Assembly (NCBI RefSeq): GCF_043290135.1
Contig: NW_027464602.1
Location: 2,666,001-2,730,000 of the forward strand
Source of the DNA: Rhipicephalus microplus
Lineage: Eukaryota > Arthropoda > Arachnida > Ixodida > Ixodidae
Direction: 5' to 3'
DNA length: 64,000 nt
This document shows, piece by piece, positions 24,839-38,393 of this stretch (the first letter of the stretch is position 1; the number at the start of each line of letters is the position of its first letter). The position numbers and the translations under genes are program-made. The notes beneath the pieces are model-generated. The model saw only the letters and a list, made by a program, of their open reading frames with translations, was not told the DNA's origin and searched no databases.

Positions 24839-27527
24839 AGTCCTGCTCAACTCTCACCACAATTAGAACATATCTTCAAAGCTATCAGCCCAAAGAAAAA
24901 AAACCACCGCACCACCACCGGGTGGGCTCGAACCTCCAACTTTTCGGTTAACAGCCGATCGCGCTAGCCAATTGCGTCACGGGGACCGTCCTGCTCCACT
25001 CTCACCACAGTCAGACCATTTCTTTAGAGCTATCACTCCAAAGAAAAAAAAAGCGCCGCACCACCACCGGGTGGGCTCGAACCTCCAACCTTTCGGTTAA
25101 CAGCCGATCGCGCTAGCCAATTGCCCCACGGAGACAGTCGTGCTCCACTCTCACCACCGTCAGAACATTTCTTCAGAGCTATCACCCCAAAGAAAAAAAA
25201 AGCGCCACACCACCACCGGTTGGGCTAGAACCTCCATACTTTCGGTTAACAGCCGATCGCGCTAGCCAATTGCGCCACGGAGACAGTCCTGCTCCACTCT
25301 TACCACCATCATAACATATCTTCAAAGCTATCAGCACAAAGAAAAAAAAGCGCCGCACCACCACCGGGTGGGCTCGAACCTCCAACCTTTCCGTTAACAG
25401 CCGATCGCGCTAGCCAACTGCGCCATGGAGACAGTCGTGCTCCACTCTCACCATCATCAGAACATATCTTCAAAGCTATCAGCGCAAAGAAAAAAGCAAC
25501 ACACCACCACCGGTTGGGCTCGAACCTCCAACCTTTCGGTTAACAGCCGATCGCGCTAGCCAATTGCGCCACGTAGACAGTCCTGCTCCACTCTCACCAC
25601 CATCAGAACATATCTTCAAAGCTATTACCGCAAAGAAAAAAGCAAAACACCACTCCCAGGAGGGCTCGAACCTCCAACTTTCCGGTTAACAGCCGATCGC
25701 GCTAGCCAATTGCGCCATGGAGACAGGCCTGCTCCACTCTCACCACCGTCAGAACATTTCTTCAGAGCTATCAGCCCAAAGAAAAAACAAGCGCTGCACC
25801 ACCACCGGGTGGGCTCGAACCTCCAACCTTACGGTTAACAGCCGATCGCGCTAGCCAATTGCCCCACGGATACAGTCGTGCTCCACTCTCACCATCGTCA
25901 GAACATTTCTTCAGAGCTATCACCCCAAAGAAAAAAAAAGCGCCACACCACCACCGGTTGGGCTCGAACCTCCAACCTTTTGGTTAACAGCCGATCACGC
26001 TAGCCAATTGCGCCACGAAGACTGTCCTGCTCCACTCTCCCCACCATCAGAACATATCTTCAAAGATATTACCGCAAAGAAAAAAGCAACACACCACTCC
26101 TCGGAGGGCTCGAGACTCCAACCTTTCTGTTAACAGCCGATCGCGCTAGCCCAATGCGCCACGGAGGCAGTCTTGCTCCACTCTCACCATCACCAAAACA
26201 TATCTTCAAAGCTATGAGCGCAAAGAAAAAAAAAGCGCTGCACCACCACCGCGTGGGCTCGAACCTCCAACTTTCGGTTAACAGCCGATCGCGCTAGCCC
26301 ATCGCGGAACGGAGACAGTCTTGCTCCACTCTCACCACCATCAGAACATATCTTCAAAGCTATCAGCGCAAAAAAAAAGCAACACACCACTCCCGGGAGG
26401 GCTCGAAACTCCAACCTTTCGGTCAACAGCCGATTGCGCTAGCCCATTGCGCCACGGAGACAGTCTTGCTCCCTTCTCACCACCATCAGAACATAACTTC
26501 AAAGCTATCAGCCCAAAGAAAAAAAAGCACCGCACCACCACCGGGTGGGCTCGAACCTCCAACCTTTCGGTTAACAGCCGATCGCGCTAGCCAATTGCGC
26601 CACAGAGACAGTCATGCTCCACTCTCACCACCATCAGAACATATCTTCAAAGCTATCAGCGCAAAGAAAAAAGCAAAACACCACTCCCGGGAGGGCTCGA
26701 ACCTCCAACTTTTCGGTTAACAGCCGATCGCACTGGCCAAATGCGCCACGGAAAAAGTCCTACTCAACTCTCACCACAATTAGAACATATCTTCAAAGCT
26801 ATCAGCCCAAACAAAAAAAAGCGCCGCACCACCACCGGGTGGGCTCGAACCTCTAACTTTTCGGTTAACAGCCGATCGCGCTAGCCAATTGCGCCACGGG
26901 GACCGTCCTGCTCCACTCTCACCACCGTCACACCATTTCCTTAGAGCTATCACTCCAAAGAAAAAAAAAGCGCCTCACCACCACCAGGTGGGCTCAAACC
27001 TCCAACCTTTCGGTTAACAGCCGATCGCGCTAGCCAATTGCCCCACGGAGACAGTCGTGCTCCACTCTCACCACCGTCAGAACATTTCTTCAGAGCCATC
27101 ACCCCAAAGAAAAAAAAAGTTCCGCACCACCACCGGTTGGGCTAGAACCTCCAACCTTTCGGTTAACAGCCGATCGCGCTAGCCAATGGCGCCACGAAGA
27201 CAGTCCTGCTCCACTCTCACCACCTTCAGAACATATCTTCAAAGCTATTACCGGAAAGAAAAAAGCAACACACCACACCCGGGAGGGCTCAAAACTCCAA
27301 CCTTCGGTTAACAGCCGATCGCGCTAGCCCATTGCACCACGGAGACAGTCTTGCTCCACTCTCACCACCATCAGAACATATCTCCAAAGCTATCATCGCA
27401 AAGAAAAAAGCAACAGACCACTCCCGGGAGGGCTCGAAACTCCAACCTTTCGGTCAACAGCCGATCGCGCTAGCCCATTGCGCCACGGAGACAGTCTTGC
27501 TCATCTCTCACCACCATCAGAACATAT

Positions 27528-29099
27528 CATCAAAGCTATCAGCCCAAAGAAAAAAAACCACCGCACCACCACCGGGTGGGCTCGAACCTCTAACCTTTTG
27601 GTTAACGGCCAATCGCGCTAGCCAATTGCGCCACGGAGACAGTCCTGCTCCCCTCTCACCACCATCATAACATATCTTCAAAGCTATCAGCACAAAGAAA
27701 AAAAAAAGCGCTGCACCACCACCGGGTGGGCTCGAACCTCCAACCTTTCGGTTAACAGCCGATCGCGCTAGCCAACTGCGCCACGGAGACAGCCGTGCTC
27801 CACTCTCACCATCATCAGAACATATCTTCAAAGCTATCAGCGCAAAGAAAAAAGCAACACACCACTCCCGGGAGGGATCGAAACTCCAACCTTTCGGTTA
27901 ACCGCCGATTGCGCTAGCCAATTGCGCCACGGAAACAGTCCTGCTCTACTCTCACCACCATCAGAACATTTCTTCAGAGCTATCACCCCAAAGAAAAAAA
28001 AGCGCCGCACCACCACCGGTTGGGCTCGAACCTCCAACCTTTCGGTTAACAGCCGATCGCGCTAGCCAATTGCCCCACGGAGACAGTCGTGCTCCACTCT
28101 CACCATCGTCAGAACATTTCTTCAGAGCTATCACCCCAAAGAAAAAAAAGCGCCACACCACCACCGGATGGGCTCGAACCTCCAACCTTTCGGTTAACAG
28201 CCGATCGCGCTAGCCAATTGCGCCACGAAGACAGTCCTGCTCCACTCTCACCACCATCAGAACATATCTTCAAAGCTATTACCGCAAAGAAAAAAGCAAA
28301 ACACCACTCCCGGGAGGGCTCGAACCTCCAACTTTCCGGTTAAAAGCCGATCACGCTAGCCAATTGCGCCACGGAGACAGTCCTGCTCCACTCTCACAAC
28401 CATCAGAACATAACTTCAAAGCTATCAGCCCACAGAAAAAAAAGCGCCACACCACCACCAGGAGAGCTCGAACCTCCAACTTTTCGGTTAACAGCCGATC
28501 GCGCTAGCCAATTGCGCCATGGAGACAGTCCTGCTCCACTCTCACTACCGTCAGAACATTTCTTCAGAGCTATCAGCCCAAAGAAAAAAACAAGCGCTGC
28601 ACCACCACCGGGTGGGCTCGAACCTCCAACCTTACGGTTAACAGCCGATCGCGCTAGCCAATTGCCCCACTGAGACAGTCGTGCTTCACTCTCACCATCG
28701 TCAGAACATTTCTTCAGAGCTATCACCCCAAAGAAAAAAAGCGCCGCACCACCACCAGGTGGGCTCGAACCTCCAACCTTTCGGTTAACAGCCGATCGCG
28801 CTAGCCAATTGCCCCACGGAGACAGCCGTGCTCCACTCTCACCACCGTCAGAACATTTCTTCAGAGCTATCACCCCAAAAAAAAAAGCGCCACACCACCA
28901 CCGGTTGGGCTAGAACCTCCATAATTTCGGTTAACAGCCGATCGCGCTAGCCAATTGCGCCACGAAGACAGTCCTGCTCCACTCTCACCACCATCAGAAC
29001 ATATCTTCAAAGCTATTACCGCAAAGAAAAAAGCAACACACCACTCCCGGGAGGGCTCAAAACTCCAACCTTTCGGTTAACAGACGATCACGCTAACCC
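27528..29099 (-). repeat. monomers between domain 2 blocks
   Basis: Part of this stretch (about 27.4-28.7 kb) reappears at 34.0-35.3 kb with an offset of 6,624 bp (45 monomers). It contains the TTT-anticodon unit and two copies with altered base 33 (plus ttaacggcc near 27,603; ttaaccgcc near 27,899). Confidence 0.7.
28305..28378 (-). pseudogene. tRNA-like unit with TTT anticodon
   Basis: Plus ggttaaaagccg gives loop CTTTTAA. The rest follows the type 2 pattern with a paired T-stem GGAGG/CCTCC, intact B box and 5' acceptor GTCTCCG. Relatives near 34.95, 37.9 and 48.5 kb keep GTT. Confidence 0.6.
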
Positions 29100-29188
29100 A
29101 TTGCGCCACGGAGACAGTCCTGCTCCACTCTCACCACCATAAGAACATAACTTCAAAGCTATCAGCCCAAAGAAAAAAAGCGCCGCAC

Positions 29189-29262
29189 CACCACCGGGTG
29201 GGCTCGAACCTCCAACCTTTCGGTTAGCAGCCGATCGCGCTAGCCAATTGCGCCACGAAGAC
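29189..29262 (-). pseudogene. tRNA-like unit with GCT anticodon (HOR copy)
   Basis: Loop CTGCTAA, 9,288 bp from 19901-19974, matching the offset of the surrounding block. The body is better kept than its partner (plus ggctcgaacc and ccaattgcgcc are intact). Confidence 0.65.
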
Positions 29263-29774
29263 TGTCCTGCTCCACTCTCACCACCATCAGAACATATCTT
29301 CAAAGCTATTACCGCAAAGAAAAAAGCAACACACCACTCCTGGGAGGGCTCGAGACTCCAACCTTTCGGTTAACAGCCGATCGCGCAAGCCCATTGCGCC
29401 ACGGAGGCAGTCTTGCTCCACTCTCACCATCATCAGAACATATATCCAAAGCTATCAGCGCAAAGAAAAAAAAGCGCTGCACCACCACTGGGTGGGCTCG
29501 AACCTTCAACCTTTCGGTTAACAGCCGATCGCGCTAGCCCATTGCGCCACGAAGACAGTCTTGCTCCACTCTCACCACCATCAGAACATATCTTCAAAGC
29601 TATCAGCGCAAAGAAAAAAGCAACACACCACTCCCGGGAGGGCTCGAAACTCCAACCTTTCGGTCAACAGCCGATCGCGCTAGCCCAATGCGCCACGGAG
29701 ACAGTCTTGCTCCCTTCTCACCACCATCAGAACATAACTTCAAAGCTATCAGCGCAAAGAAAAAAGCAAAACAC

Positions 29775-29848
29775 TTCTCCCGGGAGGGCTCGAACCTCCA
29801 ACTTTTCGGTTATCAGCCGATCGCGCTGGCCAATTGCGCCACGGAAAA
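29775..29848 (-). tRNA. tRNA-like unit with GAT anticodon (diverged HOR copy)
   Basis: 9,288 bp (63 monomers) from 20487-20560. The loop CTGATAA is kept although this block has diverged elsewhere; the plus flank reads cacttctcc instead of caccactcc, altering the 3' acceptor end. Confidence 0.7.
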
Positions 29849-30513
29849 AGTCCTGCTCAACTCTCACCACAATTAGAACATATCTTCAAAGCTATCAGCC
29901 CAAAGAAAAAAAAAGCGCTGCACCACCACCGGGTGGGCTCGAACCTCCAACTTGTCGGTTAACAGCCGATCGCGCTAGCCAATTGCGCCACGGGGACCGT
30001 CCTGCTCCACTCTCACCACAGTCAGACCATTTCTTTAGAGCTATCACTCCAAAGAAAAAAAAAGCGCCGCACCACCACCGGGTGGGCTCGAACCTCCAAC
30101 CTTTCGGTTAACAGCCGATCGCGCTAGCCAATTGCCCCACGGAGACAGTCGTGCTCCACTCTCACCACCGTCAGAACATTTCTTCAGAGCTATCACCCCA
30201 AAGAAAAAAAAAGCGCCACACCACCACCGGTTGGGCTAGAACCTCCATACTTTCGGTTAACAGCCGATCGCGCTAGCCAATTGCGCCACGAAGACAGTCC
30301 TGCTCCACTCTCACCACCATCAGAACATATCTTCAAAGCTATTACCGCAAAGAAAAAAGCAACACACCACTCCCGGGAGGGCTCAAAACTCCAAGCTTTC
30401 GGTTAACAGCCGATCACGCTAACCCATTGCGCCACGGAGACAGTCTTGCTTCACTCTCACCACCATCAGAACATATCTCCAAAGCTATCATCGCAAAGAA
30501 AAAAGCAACACAC

Positions 30514-30587
30514 CACTCCCGGGAGGGCTCGAACCTCCAACTTTTCGGTTATCAGCCGATCGCGCTGGCCAATTGCGCCACGGAAAA
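30514..30587 (-). tRNA. tRNA-like unit with GAT anticodon (diverged HOR copy)
   Basis: 9,288 bp from 21226-21299, with loop CTGATAA and acceptor TTTTCCG/CGGGAGT. Confidence 0.7.
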
Positions 30588-33030
30588 AGTCCTGCTCAAC
30601 TCTCACCACAATTAGAACATATCTTCAAAGCTATCAGCCCAAAGAAAAAAAACCACCGCACCACCACCGGGTGGGCTCGAACCTCCAACTTTTCGGTTAA
30701 CAGCCGATCGCGCTAGCCAATTGCGCCACGGGGACCGTCCTGCTCCACTCTCACCACAGTCAGACCATTTCTTTAGAGCTATCACTCCAAAGAAAAAACA
30801 GCGCCGCACCACCACCGGGTGGGCTCGAACCTCCAACCTTTCGGTTAACAGCCGATCGCGCTAGCCAATTGCCCCACGGAGACAGTCGTGCTCCTCTTTC
30901 ACCACCGTCAGAACATTTCTTCAGAGCTATCACCCCAAAGAAAAAAAAAGCGCCACACCACCACCGGTTGGGCTAGAACCTCCATACTTTCGGTTAACAG
31001 CCGATCGCGCTAGCCAATTGCGCCACGGAGACAGTCCTGCTCCACTCTTACCACCATCATAACATATCTTCAAAGCTATCAGCACAAAGAAAAAAAGCGC
31101 CGCACCACCACCGGGTGGGCTCGAACCTCCAACCTTTCCGTTAACAGCCGATCGCGCTAGCCAACTGCGCCACGGAGACAGTCGTGCTCCACTCTCACCA
31201 TCATCAGAACATATCTTCAAAGGTATCAGCGCAAAGAAAAAAGCAACACACCACCACCGGTTGGGCTCGAACCTCCAACCTTTCGGTTAACAGCCGATCG
31301 CGCTAGCCAATTGCGCCACGTAGACAGTCCTGCTCCACTCTCACCACCATCAGAACATATCTTCAAAGCTATTACCGCAAAGAAAAAAGCAAAACACCAC
31401 TCCCAGGAGGGCTCGAACCTCCAACTTTCCGGTTAACAGCCGATCGCGCTAGCCAATTGCGCCATGGAGGCAGGCCTGCTCCACTCTCACCACCGTCAGA
31501 ACATTTCTTCAGAGCTTTCAGCCCAAAGAAAAAACAAGCGCTGCACCACCACCGGGTGGGCTCGAACCTCCAACCTTACGGTTAACAGCCGATCGCGCTA
31601 GCCAATTGCCCCACGGATACAGTCGTGCTCCACTCTCACCATCGTCAGAACATTTCTTCAGAGCTATCACCCCAAAGAAAAAAAAAGCGCCACACCACCA
31701 CCGGTTGGGCTCGAACCTCCAACCTTTTGGTTAACAGCCGATCACGCTAGCCAATTGCGCCACGAAGACTGTCCTGCTCCACTCTCCCCACCATCAGAAC
31801 ATATCTTCAAAGATATTACCGCAAAGAAAAAAGCAACACACCATTCCTCGGAGGGCTCGAGACTCCAACCTTTCTGTTAACAGCCGATCGCGCTAGCCCA
31901 ATGCGCCACGGAGGCAGTCTTGCTCCACTCTCACCATCACCAAAACATATCTTCAAAGCTATGAGCGCAAAGAAAAAAAAGCGCTGCACCACCACCGCGT
32001 GGGCTCGAACCTCCAACTTTCGGTTAACAGCCGATCGCGCTAGCCCATCGCGGAACGGAGACAGTCTTGCTCCACTCTCACCACCATCAGAACATATCTT
32101 CAAAGCTATCAGCGCAAAAAAAAAGCAACACACCACTCCCGGGAGGGCTCGAAACTCCAACCTTTCGGTCAACAGCCGATTGCGCTAGCCCATTGCGCCA
32201 CGGAGACAGTCTTGCTCCCTTCTCACCACCATCAGAACATAACTTCAAAGCTATCAGCCCAAAGAAAAAAAGCACCGCACCACCACCGGGTGGGCTCGAA
32301 CCTCCAACCTTTCGGTTAACAGCCGATCGCGCTAGCCAATTGCGCCACAGAGACAGTCGTGCTCTACTCTCACCACCATCAGAACATATCTTCAAAGCTA
32401 TCAGCGCAAAGAAAAAAGCAAAACACCACTCCCGGGAGGGCTCGAACCTCCAACTTTTCGGTTAACAGCCGATCGCACTGGCCAATTGCGCCACGGAAAA
32501 AGTCCTACTCAACTCTCACCACAATTAGAACATATCTTCAAAGCTATCAGCCCAAAGAAAAAAAAAGCGCCGCACCACCACCGGGTGGGCTCGAACCTCT
32601 AACTTTTCGGTTAACAGCCGATCGCGCTAGCCAATTGCGCCACGGGGACCGTCCTGCTCCACTCTCACCACCGTCACACCATTTCCTTAGAGCTATCACT
32701 CCAAAGAAAAAAAAAGCGCCGCACCACCACCAGGTGGGCTCAAACCTCCAACCTTTCGGTTAACAGCCGATCGCGCTAGCCAATTGCCCAACGGAGACAG
32801 TCGTGCTCCACTCTCACCACCGTCAGAACATTTCTTCAGAGCCATCACCCCAAAGAAAAAAAAAGTTCCGCACCACCACCGGTTGGGCTAGAACCTCCAA
32901 CCTTTCGGTTAACAGCCGATCGCGCTAGCCAATGGCGCCACGAAGACAGTCCTGCTCCACTCTCACCACCTTCAGAACATATCTTCAAAGCTATTACCGG
33001 AAAGAAAAAAGCAACACACCACTCCCGGGA

Positions 33031-34635
33031 GGGCTCAAAACTCCAACCTTTCGGTTAACAGCCGATCACGCTAACCCATTGCGCCACGGAGACAGTCTTG
33101 CTTCACTCTCACCACCATCAGAACATATCTCCAAAGCTATCATCGCAAAGAAAAAAGCAACACACCACTCCCGGGAGGGCTCGAACCTCCAACTTTTCGG
33201 TTAACAGCCGATCGCGCTGGCCAATTGCGCCACGGAAAAAGTCCTACTCAACTCTCACCACAATTAGAACATATCTTCAAAGCTATCAGCCCAAAGAAAA
33301 AAAAAGCGCCGCACCAACACCGGGTGGGCTCGAACCTCTAACCTTTCGGTTAACAGCCGATCGCGCTAGCCAACTGCGCCACGGAGACAGCCGTGCTCCA
33401 CTCTCACCATCATCAGAACATATCTTCAAAGCCTTCAGCGCAAAGAAAAAAGCAACACACCACTCCCGGGAGGGATCGAAACTCCAACCTTTCGGTTAAC
33501 AGCCGATCGCGCTAGCCAATTGCGCCACGGAGACAGTCCTGCTCTACTCTCACCACCATCAGAACATTTCTTCAGAGCTATCACCCCAAAGAATAAAAAG
33601 CGCCGCACCACCACCGGTTGGGCTCGAACCTCCAACCTTTCGGTTAACAGCCGATTGCGCTAGCCAATTGCGCCACGGGGACCGTCCTGCTCCACTCTCA
33701 CCACCGTCAGAACATTTCTTCAGAGCTATCACCCCATAGAAAAAAAAGTTCCGCACCACCACCGGTCGGGCTAGAACCTCCAACCTTTCGGTTAACAGCC
33801 GATCGCGCTAGCCAATGGCGCCACGAAGACAGTCCTGCTCCACTCTCACCACCATCAGAACATATCTTCAAAGCTATTACCGGAAAGAAAAAAGCAACAC
33901 ACCACACCCGGGAGGGCTCAAAACTCCAACCTTCGGTTAACAGCCGATCGCGCTAGCCCATTGCATCACGGAGACAGTCTTGCTCCACTCTCACCACCAT
34001 CAGAACATATCTCCAAAGCTATCATCGCAAAAAAAGCAACAGACCACTCCCTGGAGGGCTCAAAACTCCAACCTTTCGGTCAACAGCCGATCGCGCTAGC
34101 CCATTCCGCCACGGAGACAGTCTTGCCCATCTCTCACCACCATCAGAACATATCATCAAAGCTATCAGCCCAAAGAAAAAAAACCACCGCACCACCACCG
34201 GGTGGGCTCGAACCTCTAACCTTTCGGTTAACAGCCAATCGCGCTAGCCAATTGCGCCACGGAGACAGTCCTGCTCCACTCTCACCACCATCATAACATA
34301 TCTTCAAAGCTATCAGCACAAAGAAAAAAAAGCGCCGCACCACCACCGGGTGGGCTCGAACCTCCAACCTTTCGGTTAACAGCCGATCGCGCTAGCCAAC
34401 TGCGCCACGGAGACAGCCGTGCTCCACTCTCACCATCATCAGAACATATCTTCAAAGCTATCAGCGCAAAGAAAAAAGCAACACACCACTCCCGGGAGGG
34501 ATCGAAACTCCAACCTTTCGGTTAACAGCCGATCGCGCTAGCCAATTGCGCCACGGAGACAGTCCTGCTCTACTCTCACCACCATCAGAACATTTCTTCA
34601 GAGCTATCACCCCAAAGAATAAAAAGCGCCGCACC
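33031..34635 (-). repeat. monomers linking domains 2 and 3
   Basis: About eleven monomers. A segment near 33.43-33.64 kb repeats at 34.46-34.66 kb (offset 1,026 bp, seven monomers). One type 2 copy near 34.03 kb has a shortened T-run. Confidence 0.65.
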
Positions 34636-35076
34636 ACCACCGGTTGGGCTCGAACCTCCAACCTTTCGGTTAACAGCCGATCGCGCTAGCCAATTGCCCC
34701 ACGGAGACAGTCGTGCTCCACTCTCACCATCGTCAGAACATTTCTTCAGAGCTATCACCCCAAAGAAAAAAAAGTGCCACACCACCACCGGTTGGGCTCG
34801 AACCTCCAACCTTTCGGTTAACAGCCGATCGCGCTAGCCAATTGCGCCACGAAGACAATCCTGCTCCACTCTCACCACCATCAGAACATATCTTCAAAGC
34901 TATTACCGCAAAGAAAAAAGCAAAACACCACTCCCGGGAGGGCTCGAACCTCCAACCTTCCGGTTAACAGCCGATCACGCTAGCCAATTGCGCCACGGAG
35001 ACAGTCCTGCTCCACTCTCACCACCATCAGAACATAACTTCAAAGCTATCAGCCCACAGAAAAAAAAGCGCCGCAC

Positions 35077-35150
35077 CACCACCAGGAGGGCTCGAACCTC
35101 CAACTTTTCGGTTAACAGCCGATCGCGCTAGCCACTTGCGCCATGGAGAC
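35077..35150 (-). tRNA. tRNA-Asn(GTT)-like unit, one of the best-folded copies
   Basis: Hand folding gives acceptor GTCTCCA/TGGTGGT with 6 of 7 pairs (only T4-T69 unpaired, two wobbles at the end), D-stem 4 of 4, anticodon stem 4 of 5 (A27-A43), and T-stem GGAGG/CCTCC 5 of 5. Position 7 is A (plus gccatggagac) and position 66 is T (plus ccaggag), so the inner acceptor pair is A-T instead of the usual G-C. The A box TGGCGCAAGTGG and B box GGTTCGAGCCC fit their consensuses. The discriminator is G. A T-run follows. By hand it looks as good as any copy I folded; a covariance-model score would decide this. Confidence 0.8.
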
Positions 35151-35372
35151 AGTCCTGCTCCACTCTCACCACCGTCAGAACATTTCTTCAGAGCTATCAG
35201 CCCAAAGAAAAAACAAGCGCTGCACCACCACCGGGTGGGCTCGAACCTCCAACCTTACGGTTAACAGCCGATCGCGCTAGCCAATTGCCCCACGGAGACA
35301 GTCGTGCTTCACTCTCACCATCGTCAGAACATTTCTTCAGAGCTATCACCCCAAAGAAAAAAAGCGCCACAC

Positions 35373-35446
35373 CACCACCGGTTGGGCTCGAACCTCCATC
35401 CTTTCGGTTAAGAGCCGATCGCGCTAGCCAATTGCGCCACGAAGAC
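35373..35446 (-). pseudogene. tRNA-like unit with CTT anticodon
   Basis: Plus ggttaagagccg gives loop CTCTTAA (Lys-type CTT). The T-stem is weak (plus ccggttggg). Relatives near 42.0, 44.97, 48.95 and 53.96 kb keep GTT. Confidence 0.6.
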
Positions 35447-38319
35447 TGTCCTGCTACACTCTCACCACCATCAGAACATATCTTCAAAGATATTACCGCA
35501 AAGAAAAAAGCAACACACCACTCCTGGGAGGGCTCGAGACTCCAACCTTTCGGTTAACAGCCGATCGCGCTAGCCTATTGCGCCACGGAGGCAGTCTTGC
35601 TCCACTCTCACAATCATCAAAACATATCTTCAAAGCTATGAGCGCAAAGAAAAAAAGCGCTGCACCACCACCGGGTGGGCTCGAACCTCCAAGCTTTCGG
35701 TTAACAGCCGATCGCGCTAGCCAATTGCGCCACGGAGACAGTCGTGCTCCACTCTCACCACCATCAGAACATATCTTCAAAGCTATCAGCGCAAAGAAAA
35801 AAGCAAAATACCACTCCCGGGAGGGCTCGAACCTCCAACTTTTCGGTTAACAGCCGATCGCGCTGGCCAATTGCGCCACGGAGAAAGTCCCGCTCAACTC
35901 TCACCACAATTAGAACATATCTTCAAAGCTATCAGCCCAAAGAAAAAAAAAGGTGCCGCACCACCACCGGGTGGGCTCGAACCTCCAACTTTTCGGTTAA
36001 CAGCCGATCGCGCTAGCCAATTGCGCCACGGGGACCGTCCTGCTCCACTCTTACCACCGTCAGATCATTTCTTCAGAGCTATCACCCCAAAGAAAAAAAA
36101 GCGCCGCACCACCACCGGGTGGGCTCGAACCTCCAACGTTTCGGTTAACAGCCGATCGCGCTGGCCAATTGCGCCACGGACAAAGTCCTGCTCCACTCTA
36201 ACCACCGTCAGACCATTTATTCAGAGCTATCACCCCAAAGAAAAAAAGCGCCGCACCACCACCGGTTGGGCTAGAACCTCCAACCTTTCGGTTAACAGCC
36301 GATCGCGCTAGCCAATTGCGCCACGAAGACAGTCCTGCTCCACTCTCACCACCATCAGAACATATCTTCAAAGCTATTACCGCAAAGAAATAAGCAACAC
36401 ACCACTCCCGGGAGGGCTCAAAACTCCAACCTTTCGGTTAACAGCAAATCGAGCTAGCCCAATGCGCCACGGAGACAGTCTTGCTCCACTCTCACCCCCA
36501 TCAGAACATATCTTTAAAGCTATCATCGCAAAGAAAAAAGCAACACAGCACTCCCGGGAGGGCTCGAAACTCCAATCTTTCGGTCAACAGCCGATCGCGC
36601 TAGCCCATTGCGCCACGGAGACAGTCTTGTTCATCTCTCACCACCATCAGAACATATCATCAAAGCTATCAGCTCAAAGAAAAAAAAGCACCGCACCACC
36701 AACGAGTGTGCTCGAACCTCCAACTTTTCGGTTAACAGCCGATCGCGCTGGCCAATTGCGCCACGGAGACAGTCCTGCTCCACTCTCACCACAATTAGAA
36801 CATATCTTCAAAGCTATCAGCCGAAAGAAAAAAAAAGCGCCGCACCACCACTTGTGGGCTCGAACCTCCAACCTTTCGGTTAACAGCAGATCACGCTAGC
36901 CAATTGCGCCACGGAGACAATCGTGCTCCACTCTCACCACCATCAGAACATATCTTCAAAGCTATCAGCGCAAAGAAAAAAAGCGCCGCACCACCAACGG
37001 GTGGGCTCGAACCTCCAACTTTTCGGTTAACAGCCGATCGCGCTGGCCAATTGCGCCACGGAGACAGTCCTGCTCCACTCTCACCACAATTAGAACATAT
37101 CTTCAAAGCTATCAGCCCAAAGAAAAAAAGCGCCGTTTCACCACTTGTGGGCTCGAACCTCCAACCTTTCGGTTAACAGCAGATCGCGCTAGCCAATTGC
37201 GCCACGGAGAAAATCGTGCTCCACTCTCACCACCATCAGAACATAACTTCAAAGCTATCAGCGCAAAGAAAAAAAAGCGCCGCACCACCACCGGGTGGGC
37301 TCGAACCTCCAACCTTTCGGTTAACAGCCGATCGCGCAAGCCAATTTCGCCACGGAGACAGTCCTGCTCCACTCTCACCACCATCAGAACATATCTTCAA
37401 AGGTATCAGCCCAAAGAAAAAAAAGTGCCGCACCACCACTTGGTGGGCTCGAACCTCCGACTTTTAGGTTAACAGCCGATCGCGCTAGCCAATTGCGCCA
37501 CGGAGACAGTCCTGCTCCACTCTCACCACCGTCAGAACATTTCTTCAGAGCTAGCAGCCCAAAGAAAAAAAAGCGCTGCACCACCACCGGTTGGGCTCGA
37601 ACCTCCAACCTTTCGGTTAACAGCCGATCGCGCTAGCCAATTGCCCCACGGAGACAGTCGTGCTCCACTCTCACCATCGTCAGAACATTTCTTCAGAGCT
37701 ATCACCCCAAAGAAAAAAAAGTGCCACACCACCACCGGTTGGGCTCGAACCTCCAACCTTTCGGTTAACAGCCGATCGCGCTAGCCAATTGCGCCACGAA
37801 GACAATCCTGCTCCACTCTCACCACCATCAGAACATATCTTCAAAGCTATTACCGCAAAGAAAAAAGCAAAACACCACTCCCGGGAGGGCTCGAACCTCC
37901 AACCTTCCGGTTAACAGCCGATCACGCTAGCCAATTGCGCCACGGAGACAGTCCTGCTCCACTCTCACCACCATCAGAACATAACTTCAAAGCTATCAGC
38001 CCACAGAAAAAAAAGCGCCGCACCACCACCAGGAGAGCTCGAACCTCCAACTTTTCGGTTAACAGCCGATCGCGCTAGCCACTTGCGCCATGGAGACAGT
38101 CCTGCTCCACTCTCACCACCGTCAGAACATTTCTTCAGAGCTATCAGCCCAAAGAAAAAACAAGCGCTGCACCACCACCGGGTGGGCTCGAACCTCCAAC
38201 CTTACGGTTAACAGCCGATCGCGCTAGCCAATTGCCCCACGGAGACAGTCGTGCTTCACTCTCACCATCGTCAGAACATTTCTTCAGAGCTATCACCCCA
38301 AAGAAAAAAAGCGCCACAC

Positions 38320-38393
38320 CACCACCGGTTGGGCTCGAACCTCCATCCTTTCGGTTAAGAGCCGATCGCGCTAGCCAATTGCGCCACGAAGAC
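38320..38393 (-). pseudogene. tRNA-like unit with CTT anticodon (HOR copy)
   Basis: Loop CTCTTAA, 2,947 bp from 35373-35446. The shared change places the A-to-C event (minus strand G to C at position 34) before the 20-monomer duplication. Confidence 0.6.

Larger units (their letters stand above)
23989..27527 (-). repeat. domain 2 HOR, copy 2 (3,539 bp, 24 monomers)
   Basis: Directly adjoins copy 1, head to tail. The match ends near 27,527, where copy 1 continues into aacataact and copy 2 into aacatatcat. Near-identity suggests a very recent duplication; an assembly duplication cannot be excluded from sequence alone. Confidence 0.88.
29100..33030 (-). repeat. diverged third copy of the domain 2 series
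   Basis: Landmarks match 19.81-23.75 kb at offsets of 9,288 falling to 9,285 bp (63 monomers), with more substitutions and T-run changes than between the two adjacent 3,539 bp copies. It includes matching GAT and GCT units. The divergence order implies this copy split off before the adjacent pair was made. Confidence 0.78.
34636..37582 (-). repeat. domain 3 HOR, copy A (2,947 bp, 20 monomers)
   Basis: Matched by the next block at an offset of 2,946-2,947 bp. It introduces the cacttgtggg and cacttggtggg monomer subtypes, which were not seen to the left of 36.8 kb, and contains the well-folded unit at 35077-35150. Confidence 0.82.
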
